Source: Thermoplasmata archaeon (lineage in GTDB: Archaea; Thermoplasmatota; Thermoplasmata; Lutacidiplasmatales; UBA184). Taken from it: a stretch of 64,000 nucleotides of DNA. Made by a program: the position numbers and the translations under genes. Where the stretch lies: contig DAHUZP010000026.1 in assembly GCA_027306505.1 (NCBI GenBank), positions 1-64,000 on the forward strand, read 5' to 3'. A model generated the notes under the pieces. That model made no database searches and was not told the origin of the DNA. It was given only the letters and a program-made list of their open reading frames with translations. Each line of letters opens with the position of its first letter. Position 1 is the stretch's first letter. This document shows positions 42,088 to 50,783 of this stretch, one piece after another.

Positions 42088-42905
42088 AGGGGAGTCCAAG
42101 AGATGCCGTATCCGCCGACCGCCGAAGGAACCAGGTCCGCGACCGATATGGACGGATCGCCTCGAAAGGTGAACTCAAGGTCGTCCCCGCGACGACCCCG
42201 TGCTGCGGGGAGGATGCGGGATCCTCCTGCTGCGGCGACTCGACCGTCTCAACCCAACTCGGATACACCTCCGAGCAGCTCGCCAGCCTCCCCGAAGGAG
42301 CGAACCTCGGGCTGGGCTGCGGGAATCCCACCGCCATCCTTAGCCTCAAGCCAGGCCAGACCGTTCTTGACTTGGGCAGCGGGGCGGGGATAGACTGCTT
42401 CCTCGCATCGAAGATGGTCGGTCCGAAGGGTTCGATCATCGGGGTGGACATGACCCCCCAGATGCTCTCCAAGGCGCGGGAGAACGCCCAGAAGGGGGGC
42501 TACACGAACGTCGATTTCCGGTTGGGGGAGATAGAACATCTCCCGGTCGCCGATAACATGGTCGACGTTGTCATCTCGAACTGCGTTATCAACCTCGCGC
42601 CTGAGAAGGGCCGGGTCTACCGCGAGGCTTTCCGCGTCCTGCGCCCTGGGGGCATGCTGGCCGTCTCCGACGTCGTCGCCACACGTCCCATCACGGAGAA
42701 GGAGCGGGCGGACCCCACACTGTGGTCCTCCTGCTCGTCGGGAGCGCTCGAAGTGAAAGTCGTCAAGTCTCTGCTTAGGCGGGCGGGATTCACCGAAATC
42801 CAGGTGGTACTCAGACAAGCCGAGGAGGCCCCAACGTCCCTCCAGGACCAGGCCTTCATCGGTGTCGTGTCGGCGGATATCCAAGCCAAGAAGCCTCGGA
42901 AGTGA
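42084..42905 (+). CDS. arsM: Arsenite S-adenosylmethionine methyltransferase
   Basis: The 273-residue product has the ArsM hallmarks. The opening LGLGCGNPTAILSLKPGQTV leads into the SAM motif VLDLGSGAGIDCFLA. Conserved cysteines lie in GCGNP, VISNCVINL and LWSSCSSGAL, which bind As(III). A Cys-rich N-terminal stretch (TTPCCGEDAGSSCCG) may add a metalloid site. It methylates arsenite to less charged or volatile species. ATG 42084 overlaps the arsR stop, and its own stop overlaps the GTG of arsC. Confidence 0.9.
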   Translation: MKGSPRDAVSADRRRNQVRDRYGRIASKGELKVVPATTPCCGEDAGSSCCGDSTVSTQLGYTSEQLASLPEGANLGLGCGNPTAILSLKPGQTVLDLGSGAGIDCFLASKMVGPKGSIIGVDMTPQMLSKARENAQKGGYTNVDFRLGEIEHLPVADNMVDVVISNCVINLAPEKGRVYREAFRVLRPGGMLAVSDVVATRPITEKERADPTLWSSCSSGALEVKVVKSLLRRAGFTEIQVVLRQAEEAPTSLQDQAFIGVVSADIQAKKPRK

Positions 42906-43369
42906 GTACGACGGCCGAGAAGACCGTCCTCTTCATCTGTGTCGAGAACGCCTGCCGGTCGCTCATGGCCGAGGCCATGTTCAACTGGGACCCCCCAGCG
43001 GGGTGGCGCGCCGACTCGGCAGGAACGAGGCCATCCGCATCGGCGAATCCGCGGACAGGGCCGATGCTTCGCGAACTCGGGTTGGACCTTCCACCGCATC
43101 CACCCCAACTGCTGACCCCCGAAATGATGGACCGCGCGCGGGTCCGGGTCACGATGGGATGCCTCGATGACGCGAGCTGTCCGGCCCGGCTCAAGACGAT
43201 GGAAATGAGGGACTGGTCGCTCCCCGACCCCGCCTCGTTGAACGACGAGGGCTTCCGCCAGGTCCGTGACCGGATTCGGGAACGTGTGAAGAGCCTTCGG
43301 ACAGAGCTCATTCTCTCGGACAGTCGCCGAAGGGGAATCGCCGCGATCGTTGCCGCAAGATCGGAATGA
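42902..43369 (+). CDS. arsC: Arsenate reductase, LMW-phosphatase type
   Basis: The 155-residue product shows the phosphatase-like P-loop FICVENACRSLMAEA (CX5R) and the second redox pair in MGCLDDASCPA, followed by DWSLPDP. This is the thioredoxin-coupled ArsC arrangement of three cysteines. It reduces arsenate to arsenite for ACR3 and ArsM. Translation starts at a GTG overlapping the arsM stop (GTGA), showing tight coupling. Confidence 0.9.
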   Translation: MSTTAEKTVLFICVENACRSLMAEAMFNWDPPAGWRADSAGTRPSASANPRTGPMLRELGLDLPPHPPQLLTPEMMDRARVRVTMGCLDDASCPARLKTMEMRDWSLPDPASLNDEGFRQVRDRIRERVKSLRTELILSDSRRRGIAAIVAARSE

Positions 43370-43417
43370 GTACACCTCCGGGACGCACTCCGCCGCCCGT
43401 CGGTATTCGAGGATAGC

Positions 43418-44524
43418 TTGACCACACACCTACCAAGCGAGGCTATTGCGACGGCTTCTCGGCCGAGCCGCCAGCTCGACGTCGCTGACCGGTACCTGCC
43501 CGTCTGGGTCCTCTCGGCCATGGCCTTGGGCCTCGCCTTGGGCCGGGTGTGGCCGGGAATCGGAACAGCCCTAGGCCTCTGGCAGGTCCAGTCAGTCTCG
43601 GTGCCAATCGCGATAGGCCTCTTGCTGATGATGTATCCGATCTTGGCTCGGGTGCAATATGGGCGGATTCGGGAGGTCACCCGAGGGTGGCGATCGACCG
43701 CTTTCCCTCTCGTCCTGAACTGGGTCGTCGGCCCCCTCTTCATGTTTGCGCTGGCGTGGATCCTGCTCCCCGACGCGCCCCTCCTAAGGACGGGGGTCAT
43801 CCTGGTCGGCCTGGCCCGGTGCATTGCCATGGTAATGGTATGGAACCAGCTCGCGGGAGGGGACGCGGAGTACGCCACCGTGCTGGTCGCGCTGAACGCG
43901 GTTTTCCAGATCGTGGCGTATGCGGGACTCGCAGTCTTCTACCTGGCCATCTTGCCCGGGTGGCTCCACCTGCCCGCGCAAGCGACCTCGGTCAATCCCT
44001 CCACGGTGGCGTTGAGCGTACTGGTCTTCCTAGGGGTTCCGCTCGCGGCGGCCCTTGGCAGCCGGGTCGGACTCGCCCGATGGAAGGGTAGGACGTGGTA
44101 CGACGAGCGATTCGCTCCCACCGTGAGTCGGATGACACTCTGGGGACTCCTCTTCACGGTCGTAGTGATGTTCGCCATTCAGGGCCTTTCCATCACCACG
44201 CTCCCTTTCACGGTCCTACGCGTGGTCGCCCCTCTGGTTGCCTACTTCCTCGGAATGTGGTTCCTGGGATTCCTCGGCGCGCGATGGCTCAACTTCGGAT
44301 ACGAGAAGGCGGTGACCGTCGCGTTCACCGCGGCGAGCAACGACTTCGAGCTGGCCATCGCGGTGGCGGTGGTCGTATTCGGGGTCGCTTCTCAGGTCGC
44401 TTTCGCCTCGGTCATTGGACCGCTCGTCGAAGTCCCGGTCCTCCTTTCACTCGTATATGTCGCTCTTCGGAGCCGAAGATGGGCAAGAGCTCACCTCTCC
44501 CACACGCTGAGTGACGACACGTGA
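43418..44524 (+). CDS. acr3: ACR3-family arsenite efflux transporter
   Basis: The 368-residue protein has ten membrane segments. Signature residues include the essential cysteine of TM4 in VGLARCIAMVMVWNQLAGGD and the TM9 motif AASNDFELAIAVAV. ACR3 exports As(OH)2O- by proton exchange. The start is a TTG at 43418, 48 nt after arsC, and no in-frame ATG lies before TM1. A short GGTATTCGAGG stretch could act as a weak internal promoter. It completes a full arsenic detoxification set. Confidence 0.9.
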   Translation: MTTHLPSEAIATASRPSRQLDVADRYLPVWVLSAMALGLALGRVWPGIGTALGLWQVQSVSVPIAIGLLLMMYPILARVQYGRIREVTRGWRSTAFPLVLNWVVGPLFMFALAWILLPDAPLLRTGVILVGLARCIAMVMVWNQLAGGDAEYATVLVALNAVFQIVAYAGLAVFYLAILPGWLHLPAQATSVNPSTVALSVLVFLGVPLAAALGSRVGLARWKGRTWYDERFAPTVSRMTLWGLLFTVVVMFAIQGLSITTLPFTVLRVVAPLVAYFLGMWFLGFLGARWLNFGYEKAVTVAFTAASNDFELAIAVAVVVFGVASQVAFASVIGPLVEVPVLLSLVYVALRSRRWARAHLSHTLSDDT

Positions 44525-44599
44525 GGAAACCCGTCACGACCGGTGCCGGACCCATACGTGTGAATCCGGGAACCCCTGACCTTTCTGCCCGAGGCCAAC

Positions 44600-45000
44600 A
44601 TGGCTGCTCGGGACCTCCTTCTCCTCTTGGCCTCGGACGACCGCCCTGTCACGCTCAGTCGTGAGGAACGGCGGGACCTCCTTCGGCGATCGCAGCGCTT
44701 GGAGCAACTCGAGAAGGGCCTACGCGAGGCACGGGAGGGTGTTCGTCGCCTCCCCGAGGAGAACGAGCGCCTCCGTCCCGCTCTCGAGAGGGCCCGGGAG
44801 AAGAACGCCCGCCTCACCGACAAGGCCGAGGGTCTCCAGGGCAAGCTCGAAGGACTGCAGAACTCCCTGACGGTCCTGGGCACGGACGCCAGGACGGCCG
44901 CCGCCGTGGGGGTCCCCTCCCGTCGGACCGTCTTTCGCCAGCCCCCCAAGCCTCCCGAGGAGCGGGAGCGATGCGAACCTCCCGAAGATGCTCACCTGAC
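44600..45000 (+). pseudogene. Coiled-coil N-terminal remnant, probably of an IS66-like transposase
   Basis: ATG 44600 opens a helical, heptad-rich segment (LLRRSQRLEQLEKGL..., ENERLRPALERAREKNARL). It leads into AAAVGVPSRRTVFRQPPKPPEE, a junction like that before the GGQPGHxG domain of IS66-type transposases. The expected catalytic region is absent, and the open frame continues only as an antisense shadow of the DUF1634 gene. I call it a truncated transposase; a small free-standing coiled-coil protein is the alternative. Confidence 0.4.
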
Positions 45001-45166
45001 GCCGTCCTCTCTCACCATGTGGCGCGGCGGGGCTCGCGGCGGCGGGACCGGCGCCTCGAACCCCCCCTCGAGGTGTGGAGGAAGCCCAGGGCGGCCGCCG
45101 ACGCGCGGCCGTAGCGGGACGATGGACCCGATGCCTTGGCCCCTCACGTTCCGGGCCGTTGCCCCC

Positions 45167-45592
45167 TCAGCGAAGGAGGGGTCCCAGTACGAGCAGGCCG
45201 ACCAGCAGGAGGACGAGCACGATCGCGGTGATCATGGCCATCTCGCGCTCGGCGTTCTTGAGGAAGTACCAGCACCCCGTGGACACGCGCGCGATGGGGG
45301 TCACGATCAAGACGAGCACTCCCAGCGTCAGGAAGGCCTGCGAGTGGCCAGCGAGGAGGCCCCTCAGGAGGTCACCGGGATCGAGGTAGTCTCCGATCGG
45401 GTTGGAGCTCAGGACGGAGGACAGCGTCACCACGGGGTGATCTTGGAGGAAGACGAAGACCGCGACCAGGAGCAGGGCGGAAGCGACGAGCAGCCCCACC
45501 CGCAGGACCTGGGACATCCGGCGGTAAGCTTCGGGGGGGAGCTCCCGGGCGTGAGCGTGGGCGCCGTACGTGCCCTGGGGTGGGGCGCTCAT
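45167..45592 (-). CDS. DUF1634 membrane protein
   Basis: The 141-residue protein has three membrane segments (VLRVGLLVASALLLVAVFVF, FLTLGVLVLIVTPIARV, MAMITAIVLVLLLVGLLVLG). The LTLGVLVLIVTPIARV segment is typical of DUF1634. This family is commonly encoded beside TauE/SafE permeases, as here. Its ATG overlaps the permease stop, so the two are coupled; it is probably an accessory subunit of the exporter. Confidence 0.85.
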   Translation of the reverse strand: MSAPPQGTYGAHAHARELPPEAYRRMSQVLRVGLLVASALLLVAVFVFLQDHPVVTLSSVLSSNPIGDYLDPGDLLRGLLAGHSQAFLTLGVLVLIVTPIARVSTGCWYFLKNAEREMAMITAIVLVLLLVGLLVLGPLLR

Positions 45593-46443
45593 GGGAGCCC
45601 CACCCCTCGGAGGATGACCTCCACCGCGAGGACGACGAGGATGACCAGGAAGACCCCCTTGACGAGGCGACTGCTGAGCCCCGGGAACAGGTAGGACCCG
45701 ATGAGCGAACCCGCGGCCGTCCCCAAGGCGACGGGGGCGGCGACCACCGGGTCGATGTAGCCGGCCGCGAGCAGCACGCCGGCGGTCGCGGCCACCGTGA
45801 CCCCGATCATGAAGTTGCTCGTGGCGGTGGCGACCTTGATCGGCAGACGCAACGCCCGCTCCAGGGCCTGGACCTTGAGCACACCGCTACCGATGCCGAA
45901 GAGCCCGGAGACGATGCCAGCGCCGAACATCACGACCAGTGCCGGCCGCGTCGCGATCGCGGCGTAGTCCACTTCCTTGTGATGTTTCGCGTCCACGTAG
46001 TGCCCGGTGAGCCCGAGACGACGGGAGGTCGCGTCCGGCTGTCCTTGGACATGAAGGGGATCGGTCTCGTTCCGCAGATTGCCGGGGACCGAGGCCAGCA
46101 GGATCACCCCCAGCGCGACCAGCAGGGCCGGGACGAGGCCTGAGCGGGAGAGGGCGATGGTGAGGGTGGCCCCGAGGAGCGCGCCCGGAACCGTCGCGAT
46201 CTCAAGGAACATCCCGATGCGGAGGTCGGTCAGATGGTCCTTGACGTAGGCGGAGCCGGTGGCCGCCGAGGTCGCGAGGACGCTGATCGCGCTCGCGCCG
46301 ACGGCATCGATGAACGGGACCTGGAAGAAGATGACGAGGACAGGGACGATGACCACACCGCCCCCAAGGCCGGCGAGCGAGCCGAGGAACCCGGCCCCGA
46401 TCGCGATCAACCCTAGCTCGAGTAGGGTGAGGAGGAGGGACAT
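45589..46443 (-). CDS. TauE/SafE (TSUP) family anion permease
   Basis: The 284-residue protein shows the two inverted TSUP repeats, each starting with a glycine-rich helix: GAGFLGSLAGLGGGVVIVPV and FGAGIVSGLFGIGSGVLKV. About eight membrane segments are present, and a hydrophilic loop of ~40 residues separates the halves. The family moves sulfite, sulfonates or other organosulfur anions. A CATAAAC box lies about 27 nt upstream of ATG 46443, fitting a leaderless transcript. Confidence 0.9.
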   Translation of the reverse strand: MSLLLTLLELGLIAIGAGFLGSLAGLGGGVVIVPVLVIFFQVPFIDAVGASAISVLATSAATGSAYVKDHLTDLRIGMFLEIATVPGALLGATLTIALSRSGLVPALLVALGVILLASVPGNLRNETDPLHVQGQPDATSRRLGLTGHYVDAKHHKEVDYAAIATRPALVVMFGAGIVSGLFGIGSGVLKVQALERALRLPIKVATATSNFMIGVTVAATAGVLLAAGYIDPVVAAPVALGTAAGSLIGSYLFPGLSSRLVKGVFLVILVVLAVEVILRGVGLP

Positions 46444-46633
46444 CGGCGCGTGGCACTTGTGAGGGGTTTATGAGCAGGACCGTGCGAGTTCTGCGCCTAT
46501 CCCCGGGGCCATCCCTCGACCGGACGGACGACGGGCCACGGGGGCGGTGGCTACAGAGGGACGGCTTCCAGGCCCGGTTCCGCGGACCCGGGGCCATCCC
46601 TGGACATATGTAGAAGGGCCCGGATGCTGTGGC

Positions 46634-47737
46634 ATGGCACCGTCAAGGTCGGCGTCCCTGGAGTCACAGTTCGCCCGAGCGGTCCTCTCCCAGAACCTCC
46701 GAGTGAAGCCGGGGGAGAACGTGGTCATCGAGGGTTGGAGCCACGCCCTTCCATGGGCGACGGCGTTGGCCCGGGAGGCCCGTCGTCTCAAGGCCTATCC
46801 CCTGGTGCTCTACGAGGACGAGGGGGCCTTCTGGGACTCGGTGGAGTCCGGCGAGGAGGCGGTCCTTGGCGCAGCGCCCGCCCATGAATGGTCGATGCTG
46901 GGGTCGACCGACGTGTACATCCATATGTGGGGGCCCGGGGACAAGGTCCGTTTGGGCGTGTTGCCCCCCGCCCGTTCGTCCAAGATCTACGCTTGGAACG
47001 AAGCGTGGTACAAGGCCGCGTCAAAGGCCGGGCTCCGGGGGGCACGGCTCGAGATCGGCCGCCCATACCCGACCCTCGCCAAGGCCTACGGCGTCGACCT
47101 CCAGGAGTGGACCGAACAGGTCGCTCGTGCGACCATGGTGGACCCTCGGCGCGTCTCCGCGGCGGCGGGCCCTATCGCCAAGGCGCTCGAGAGGGGCAGG
47201 AGGCTGCGGATCTACGACGACCGGGGCACCGATCTGACCCTTGGCCTCGCTCGGCGGCCTGCCACTCTGAACGTCGGCCAGGTCTCCGCACGGGACAAGA
47301 AGAGCCGGTTCCGGATGCTGACGAACTTGCCGGCGGGGTCCGTGGGGGTTGCGTTGGACGAGAAGGTCGGGGAAGGCACCTTCGTCTCGAACCGAAGCTG
47401 CTACCTCGATGCCGGTCGGGCCATCGACGTCCGCATGGAGCTCCACGACGGTCGACTGTCCTCCAAATCGTTCGGAAGCGGCGGCGAGTTCTTCGAGGAG
47501 AGCTATCGGAAGGGAGGGAAGGGACGGGACCAGCCCGGCCAGCTCCGCATCGGGCTCAACCCCATGCTGCATGACACCCCACAGCTCGAGGACTGTGAAG
47601 CCGGGGCCGTCACGTTCAGCGTGGGCATGAACCAGTTCTATCCCGGCGGAAAGAACCGGTCCCCCTACTTCGGGTTCGCGGTGAACGCCGGGGTCACGGT
47701 CGAGGTGGACGGAAAGCCCCTGAAGCTTCGCTCCTGA
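46634..47737 (+). CDS. M29-aminopeptidase-like protein lacking metal ligands
   Basis: The 367-residue product starts at ATG 46634, 26 nt after an ACATATG box. Its layout follows family M29 (AmpS/PepS): VKPGENVVIEG near the start, a TDLTLGL strand, NLPAGSVGVALDEKVGEGTF, then LRIGLNPMLHDTPQLEDC and AGAVTFSVGMN. In M29 enzymes these blocks read NLPTGEV, DEK and GTxH, with a final HxD that coordinates two metals. Here Glu becomes Ser, the first His becomes Thr, and HxD becomes FGF. It is probably not a standard peptidase; it could be a binding protein or a different enzyme. Confidence 0.65.
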   Translation: MAPSRSASLESQFARAVLSQNLRVKPGENVVIEGWSHALPWATALAREARRLKAYPLVLYEDEGAFWDSVESGEEAVLGAAPAHEWSMLGSTDVYIHMWGPGDKVRLGVLPPARSSKIYAWNEAWYKAASKAGLRGARLEIGRPYPTLAKAYGVDLQEWTEQVARATMVDPRRVSAAAGPIAKALERGRRLRIYDDRGTDLTLGLARRPATLNVGQVSARDKKSRFRMLTNLPAGSVGVALDEKVGEGTFVSNRSCYLDAGRAIDVRMELHDGRLSSKSFGSGGEFFEESYRKGGKGRDQPGQLRIGLNPMLHDTPQLEDCEAGAVTFSVGMNQFYPGGKNRSPYFGFAVNAGVTVEVDGKPLKLRS

Positions 47738-47788
47738 GGCGGCTCGCCGACCCGCCCGCTTCCGACCCGATCGGACCTAGGGTCCCTC

Positions 47789-47817
47789 GGGGAGAGGCGG
47801 GGAGAGGCGGGGAGAGG
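47789..47817 (+). repeat. Short tandem repeat, unit GGAGAGGCGG
   Basis: Nearly three head-to-tail copies of GGAGAGGCGG follow the M29-like gene, in the gap between convergent genes. Nothing else is seen in 47738-47877. Confidence 0.7.
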
Positions 47818-47877
47818 GCGCGGGCGGGAGGGGAGGTCCAGGGCCGTTCGGCGTCGTGGTCCCCAGGGAGTTTTTGG

Positions 47878-48462
47878 TCAAGAACCTCTCGAACGCGACC
47901 TGCGGCCGTCCCGACGGGTCTCGGAGGGGGAGAACGATCGTCGCTCCCTCTCGAGGGTCTTCTCGAGCTCCCGCAGATTGTGCCGAAGGTAGACCAGGTC
48001 AGAATGGAACATCGAAACCCCTCGGGTCAGCCTTGCGATCTGGGCGGAATGCCATTTGGACCTCAGCACTCCATCGAGCGACTGGACCAGGCCTAAGAGT
48101 GGCTCCACGCGCAGCCGGTTCCAGTCCGTCGTTGAAGGTAGGTTCCTGAACTCCGACCGGATCCTCTCTAGCTGCCGCCGAAAATCTGGGATCGCGCCCT
48201 TGTACACCCGGTCGACCACGTCCTCGCTCCCCTCCAGGACCGGAAGGAACCCCACGTTCCCCTCGCGCACGCTCTCAACGACCTCCACGCAGGGGTCGGA
48301 GGGATGACCGACGAGGACGTTCGATTGCATGAGGTCCCATACGGACCTGGGCCGCATTCCCACCCCTTCCATCCGGGAGAAGAGGGATGGTCGACGGGCC
48401 GTCGGTTCGTGCGCAGGCTTCGGTCGGTGACCTTCAGCGGACACGATAGTACCCACGGCCAT
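47878..48462 (-). CDS. Hypothetical helical protein
   Basis: I take ATG 48462 as start (194 residues); ATG 48357 (MRPRSVWDLMQSNV) is also possible, and the 299-residue track version adds a low-complexity segment. The core (DPCVEVVESVREGNVGFLPV) is followed by a largely alpha-helical, charged region (RQLERIRSEFRNL, HSDLVYLRHNLRELEKTLER), probably a coiled coil, and a basic Ser/Arg tail. No family is recognised. Confidence 0.5.
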   Translation of the reverse strand: MAVGTIVSAEGHRPKPAHEPTARRPSLFSRMEGVGMRPRSVWDLMQSNVLVGHPSDPCVEVVESVREGNVGFLPVLEGSEDVVDRVYKGAIPDFRRQLERIRSEFRNLPSTTDWNRLRVEPLLGLVQSLDGVLRSKWHSAQIARLTRGVSMFHSDLVYLRHNLRELEKTLERERRSFSPSETRRDGRRSRSRGS

Positions 48463-48604
48463 CCGGGTCCGGACGGGGTAAGACCCCCTCGTCAATCCCG
48501 TTCGAGCCGTGGCGAGGCCGTCCCCTTCGGGGGGCCTCGGGGACGGGCCTGCCGCCGTCCATGCACGGACCTCTCGCGTCCCCGGGCGGGACAGGTCCGT
48601 CTTT

Positions 48605-49615
48605 TCACGGTGGCGAGGTGAGCCCCTCTTCGGTGCCGGGGACGGGGACAGAGGGGGGGTGACAGTAGGCCCCGCTGTCGATCTTCTTGAGCTGTCGGAG
48701 CCCTTGCACCAGGCTCCAGCCGCCGATGCCCCCCACAACGAGGAGCACGAGGACCGTGGCGAGGCCGATCGCGTCAAGGTTCGGGATGGGGTTGCCGGTG
48801 CTCAGCGCGATGCTCTCGATCGAAGGGAAGAGGACCACGAAAGCCCCCACCGCCGCGAAGAGCATGCCTCCCCAGTAGAGCGTCTCTCCCCCGGTGTGCC
48901 TACCGAGGTAGCAGACATCGTCCGGGCTGAGCTTGCGCAACCTCGCGAAGCTCGCGAAGACCGCCCCGAAGATGACCTGCATCACCATGGTGCCGAGCCC
49001 GAACATGACCCCGGGCAGTGGCGCGTAGAGGAGGGAAGGCACCTGGGGGGCTAGGATGAAGGTGATGATCGTGGCATACGCCCCGAAGCCGAAACCTGCG
49101 ATGAGCCCGTGGACGGCGGCCATGGAGGTGGGGACGGACTGCACATGGGTCTCCTCCAGCGACCTCCGGGTCACCTCCGACGAATGATGGCCGGCCCCGT
49201 GCGGGAACGGAGGGTCCTGGCCATGGGCCACGCGATGCTCCCCACGATGGAGCCAGCTATCGAAGGGGAGGTGGAGGTAGCGTCCCTTCAGGACGTAGGA
49301 CCCCGCGATGACCATGACGATCCCCACGACGACGTAGACGGGGCCGTCCAAGTTGTACTCCCGGTACACTGCGGCCAAGCCCAGGAAGCCGAGCGTCGTG
49401 AGGAAGGCTCGCTGGACCGTGAAACCCGCGGAGAAGCTGATCCCGGCCTTTGCTCCGCGAAGGGAGCTGTAGCTCCCTATCGCGTAGCTGAACGTGATGG
49501 GCCAGGTGTGCTCGTCGGGGGTGGCCCCGTGCAAGAGGCCGAGGATGAAGGAGATGAGAAGGATCATGGAGAGGGAGAGACCCTGGGGAGGGTTCAACAG
49601 TGTCCCAAGGTCCAT
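48605..49615 (-). CDS. NicO/UreH-like membrane transporter
   Basis: The 336-residue protein has about eight membrane segments. The first pair carries FILGLLHGATPDEHTWPITF, resembling the HxxxxDxxH metal motif of nickel/cobalt (NicO, RcnA) and UreH-type transporters. A central His-rich loop (HRGEHRVAHGQDPPFPHGAG) fits divalent-metal handling. A second signature helix is HGLIAGFGFGAYATIITFIL. It may export or import Ni/Co or another cation. The start is ATG 49615 with a CTGTAAGG box ~33 nt upstream. Confidence 0.65.
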   Translation of the reverse strand: MDLGTLLNPPQGLSLSMILLISFILGLLHGATPDEHTWPITFSYAIGSYSSLRGAKAGISFSAGFTVQRAFLTTLGFLGLAAVYREYNLDGPVYVVVGIVMVIAGSYVLKGRYLHLPFDSWLHRGEHRVAHGQDPPFPHGAGHHSSEVTRRSLEETHVQSVPTSMAAVHGLIAGFGFGAYATIITFILAPQVPSLLYAPLPGVMFGLGTMVMQVIFGAVFASFARLRKLSPDDVCYLGRHTGGETLYWGGMLFAAVGAFVVLFPSIESIALSTGNPIPNLDAIGLATVLVLLVVGGIGGWSLVQGLRQLKKIDSGAYCHPPSVPVPGTEEGLTSPP

Positions 49616-49704
49616 GATCTTCAGCCTCCGCTTTGTCCCGGTTGCCTTACAGCTCGGTCAGCCGCGCGCCTACGAGGACCTCGGGCAAGGCACCGTACTG
49701 GCCT

Positions 49705-49810
49705 TCATGGAGCTCGCTTCAGACCACGATCGGTCCTCGTCTTTCCAGGGACCTGTGTCGGCATTCCACCCGGCCCTCATGGAGCTATCTCCAGACCCCG
49801 ATCGGCCCTC
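49705..49810 (+). repeat. Two degenerate 34-bp direct repeats, 72-bp period
   Basis: TCATGGAGCT..CT.CAGACC.CGATCGG.CCTC occurs at 49705-49738 and 49777-49810 with a few mismatches. The copies share 28-29 of 34 bases. The rest of 49616-50335 contains no gene I can support, only short palindromes such as CCTTATCGATAGG near 49970. It is not a CRISPR array, having only two diverged units. Confidence 0.55.
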
Positions 49811-50335
49811 CCCTATCGCGGTGGGAGCATCGAGGACGGACGGACCGCTCCGAGGGGGCCCGTCCTTTCGATCCCCTACTTCCCCCCACCACGGTCCGCC
49901 TCCTCCCATACCCTGGCTGCCCCTAAGGCTTGAGACCTGACGTGAACTCTCCCTCCCGATGCCGGACGATCCTTATCGATAGGTCGATCCATACCGCGCG
50001 GCCGACCGTGGGCTATTGCCCCTCGTCACCACTACGTGACGGGTCCGGCCCTCGGCACCGTCGGTCACCCTAAAAGGAGAACCCGCTCTTCATTTGGAAG
50101 GCGGCTTGGGGGGCGTGCGCGGCAAGCGCCGACCCTAGGGTCCTCAATCCCCCGCGGGTCTGCCCGCCGTCGAGCCGGTGCCGTGGGGTTGGCCCCCGGT
50201 CAAGAGCACATCGCGCCCTTCTCGCAAGCCCACCGTGTCGGGAAACGATCAACGGAGGACACGTCGACGGCGCAGTCATCACGGGTCTGCACCCCGTGGA
50301 TAGGGTGCCGACCCCGTTGAAAGCGTTCCGATCGC

Positions 50336-50509
50336 CTACGCCTTGATCGCGTTCTTCAGCTTCGCGACCAGATCGGGCGGCGGGCTCGTGATCCCGTGGG
50401 AGCTCTTGGCGTGCGCCGCCGCGATCTCCATCACTTCGTTCGCGTCCTTCGCTCCTTTCACTTCGAATCCGCAGCTCATGCCGACATCCGCGCAACGAAA
50501 GCTCGCCAT
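50336..50509 (-). CDS. DUF1059 small protein
   Basis: This 57-residue gene is too short for the ORF track. It reads MASFRCADVGMSCGFEVKG, then KDANEVMEIAAAHAKSSHG and a C-terminal PDLVAKLKNAIKA. The two-cysteine N-terminal hairpin (RCADVGMSCGFE) and the AHAKSSHG helix are the DUF1059 signature, found in many archaea and actinobacteria with unknown role. The ATG at 50509 has a strong GAGGAG ribosome-binding site 5 nt upstream. Confidence 0.88.
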   Translation of the reverse strand: MASFRCADVGMSCGFEVKGAKDANEVMEIAAAHAKSSHGITSPPPDLVAKLKNAIKA

Positions 50510-50510
50510 A

Positions 50511-50558
50511 ACTCCTCGTGGCAGGAGTACGAACGATGGACATAACTGTTGTGTTATG
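50511..50558 (-). promoter_or_regulatory. DUF1059 upstream region with two inverted repeats
   Basis: ACTCCT (50511-50516) and AGGAGT (50523-50528) form a perfect inverted repeat that includes the ribosome-binding site, so the mRNA could fold and hide it. CATAAC (50541-50546) and GTTATG (50553-50558) form a second, AT-rich inverted repeat about 30-50 nt upstream of the ATG, overlapping the expected TATA position. Confidence 0.5.
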
Positions 50559-50627
50559 CCCGAAACTGGGGTTCAGCCATGGACGGGGCACGGTACCGCG
50601 GCGGGCACATGGGCCGAGCGCCCACCC

Positions 50628-50783
50628 CTAGGGGCTTAGCTCCTTGAGCCGAGCCTCGATGGCCCGGATCTGCCGTCCGAGAGCAGCCTTCTCCTCCTCC
50701 AGATACGCCTTGGCCTCTCCTGGAGAGGGGACGGAAGGATAGGGGAGCCCGTAGCCCCACCAGGACCGGGGGCCGTATCTGCT
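50628..50783 (-). pseudogene. DUF5320-like fragment without start codon
   Basis: The minus strand is open for 51 codons after a TAG, with no start codon: SRYGPRSWWGYGLPYPSVPS, then GEAKAYLEEEKAALGRQIRA and IEARLKELSP. A W/G/Y-rich segment followed by a YLxEEKxxLxxxIxxIExRLxEL coiled coil is the pattern of DUF5320 proteins. The N-terminal half is missing, so it looks like a remnant. Confidence 0.4.

Noticed and set aside
45001-45694. C-terminal continuation of the coiled-coil ORF
   Set aside because: This stretch is antisense to the well-supported DUF1634 gene and has shadow composition.
49705-49810. CRISPR array
   Set aside because: Only two diverged repeats, no third unit and no cas genes.
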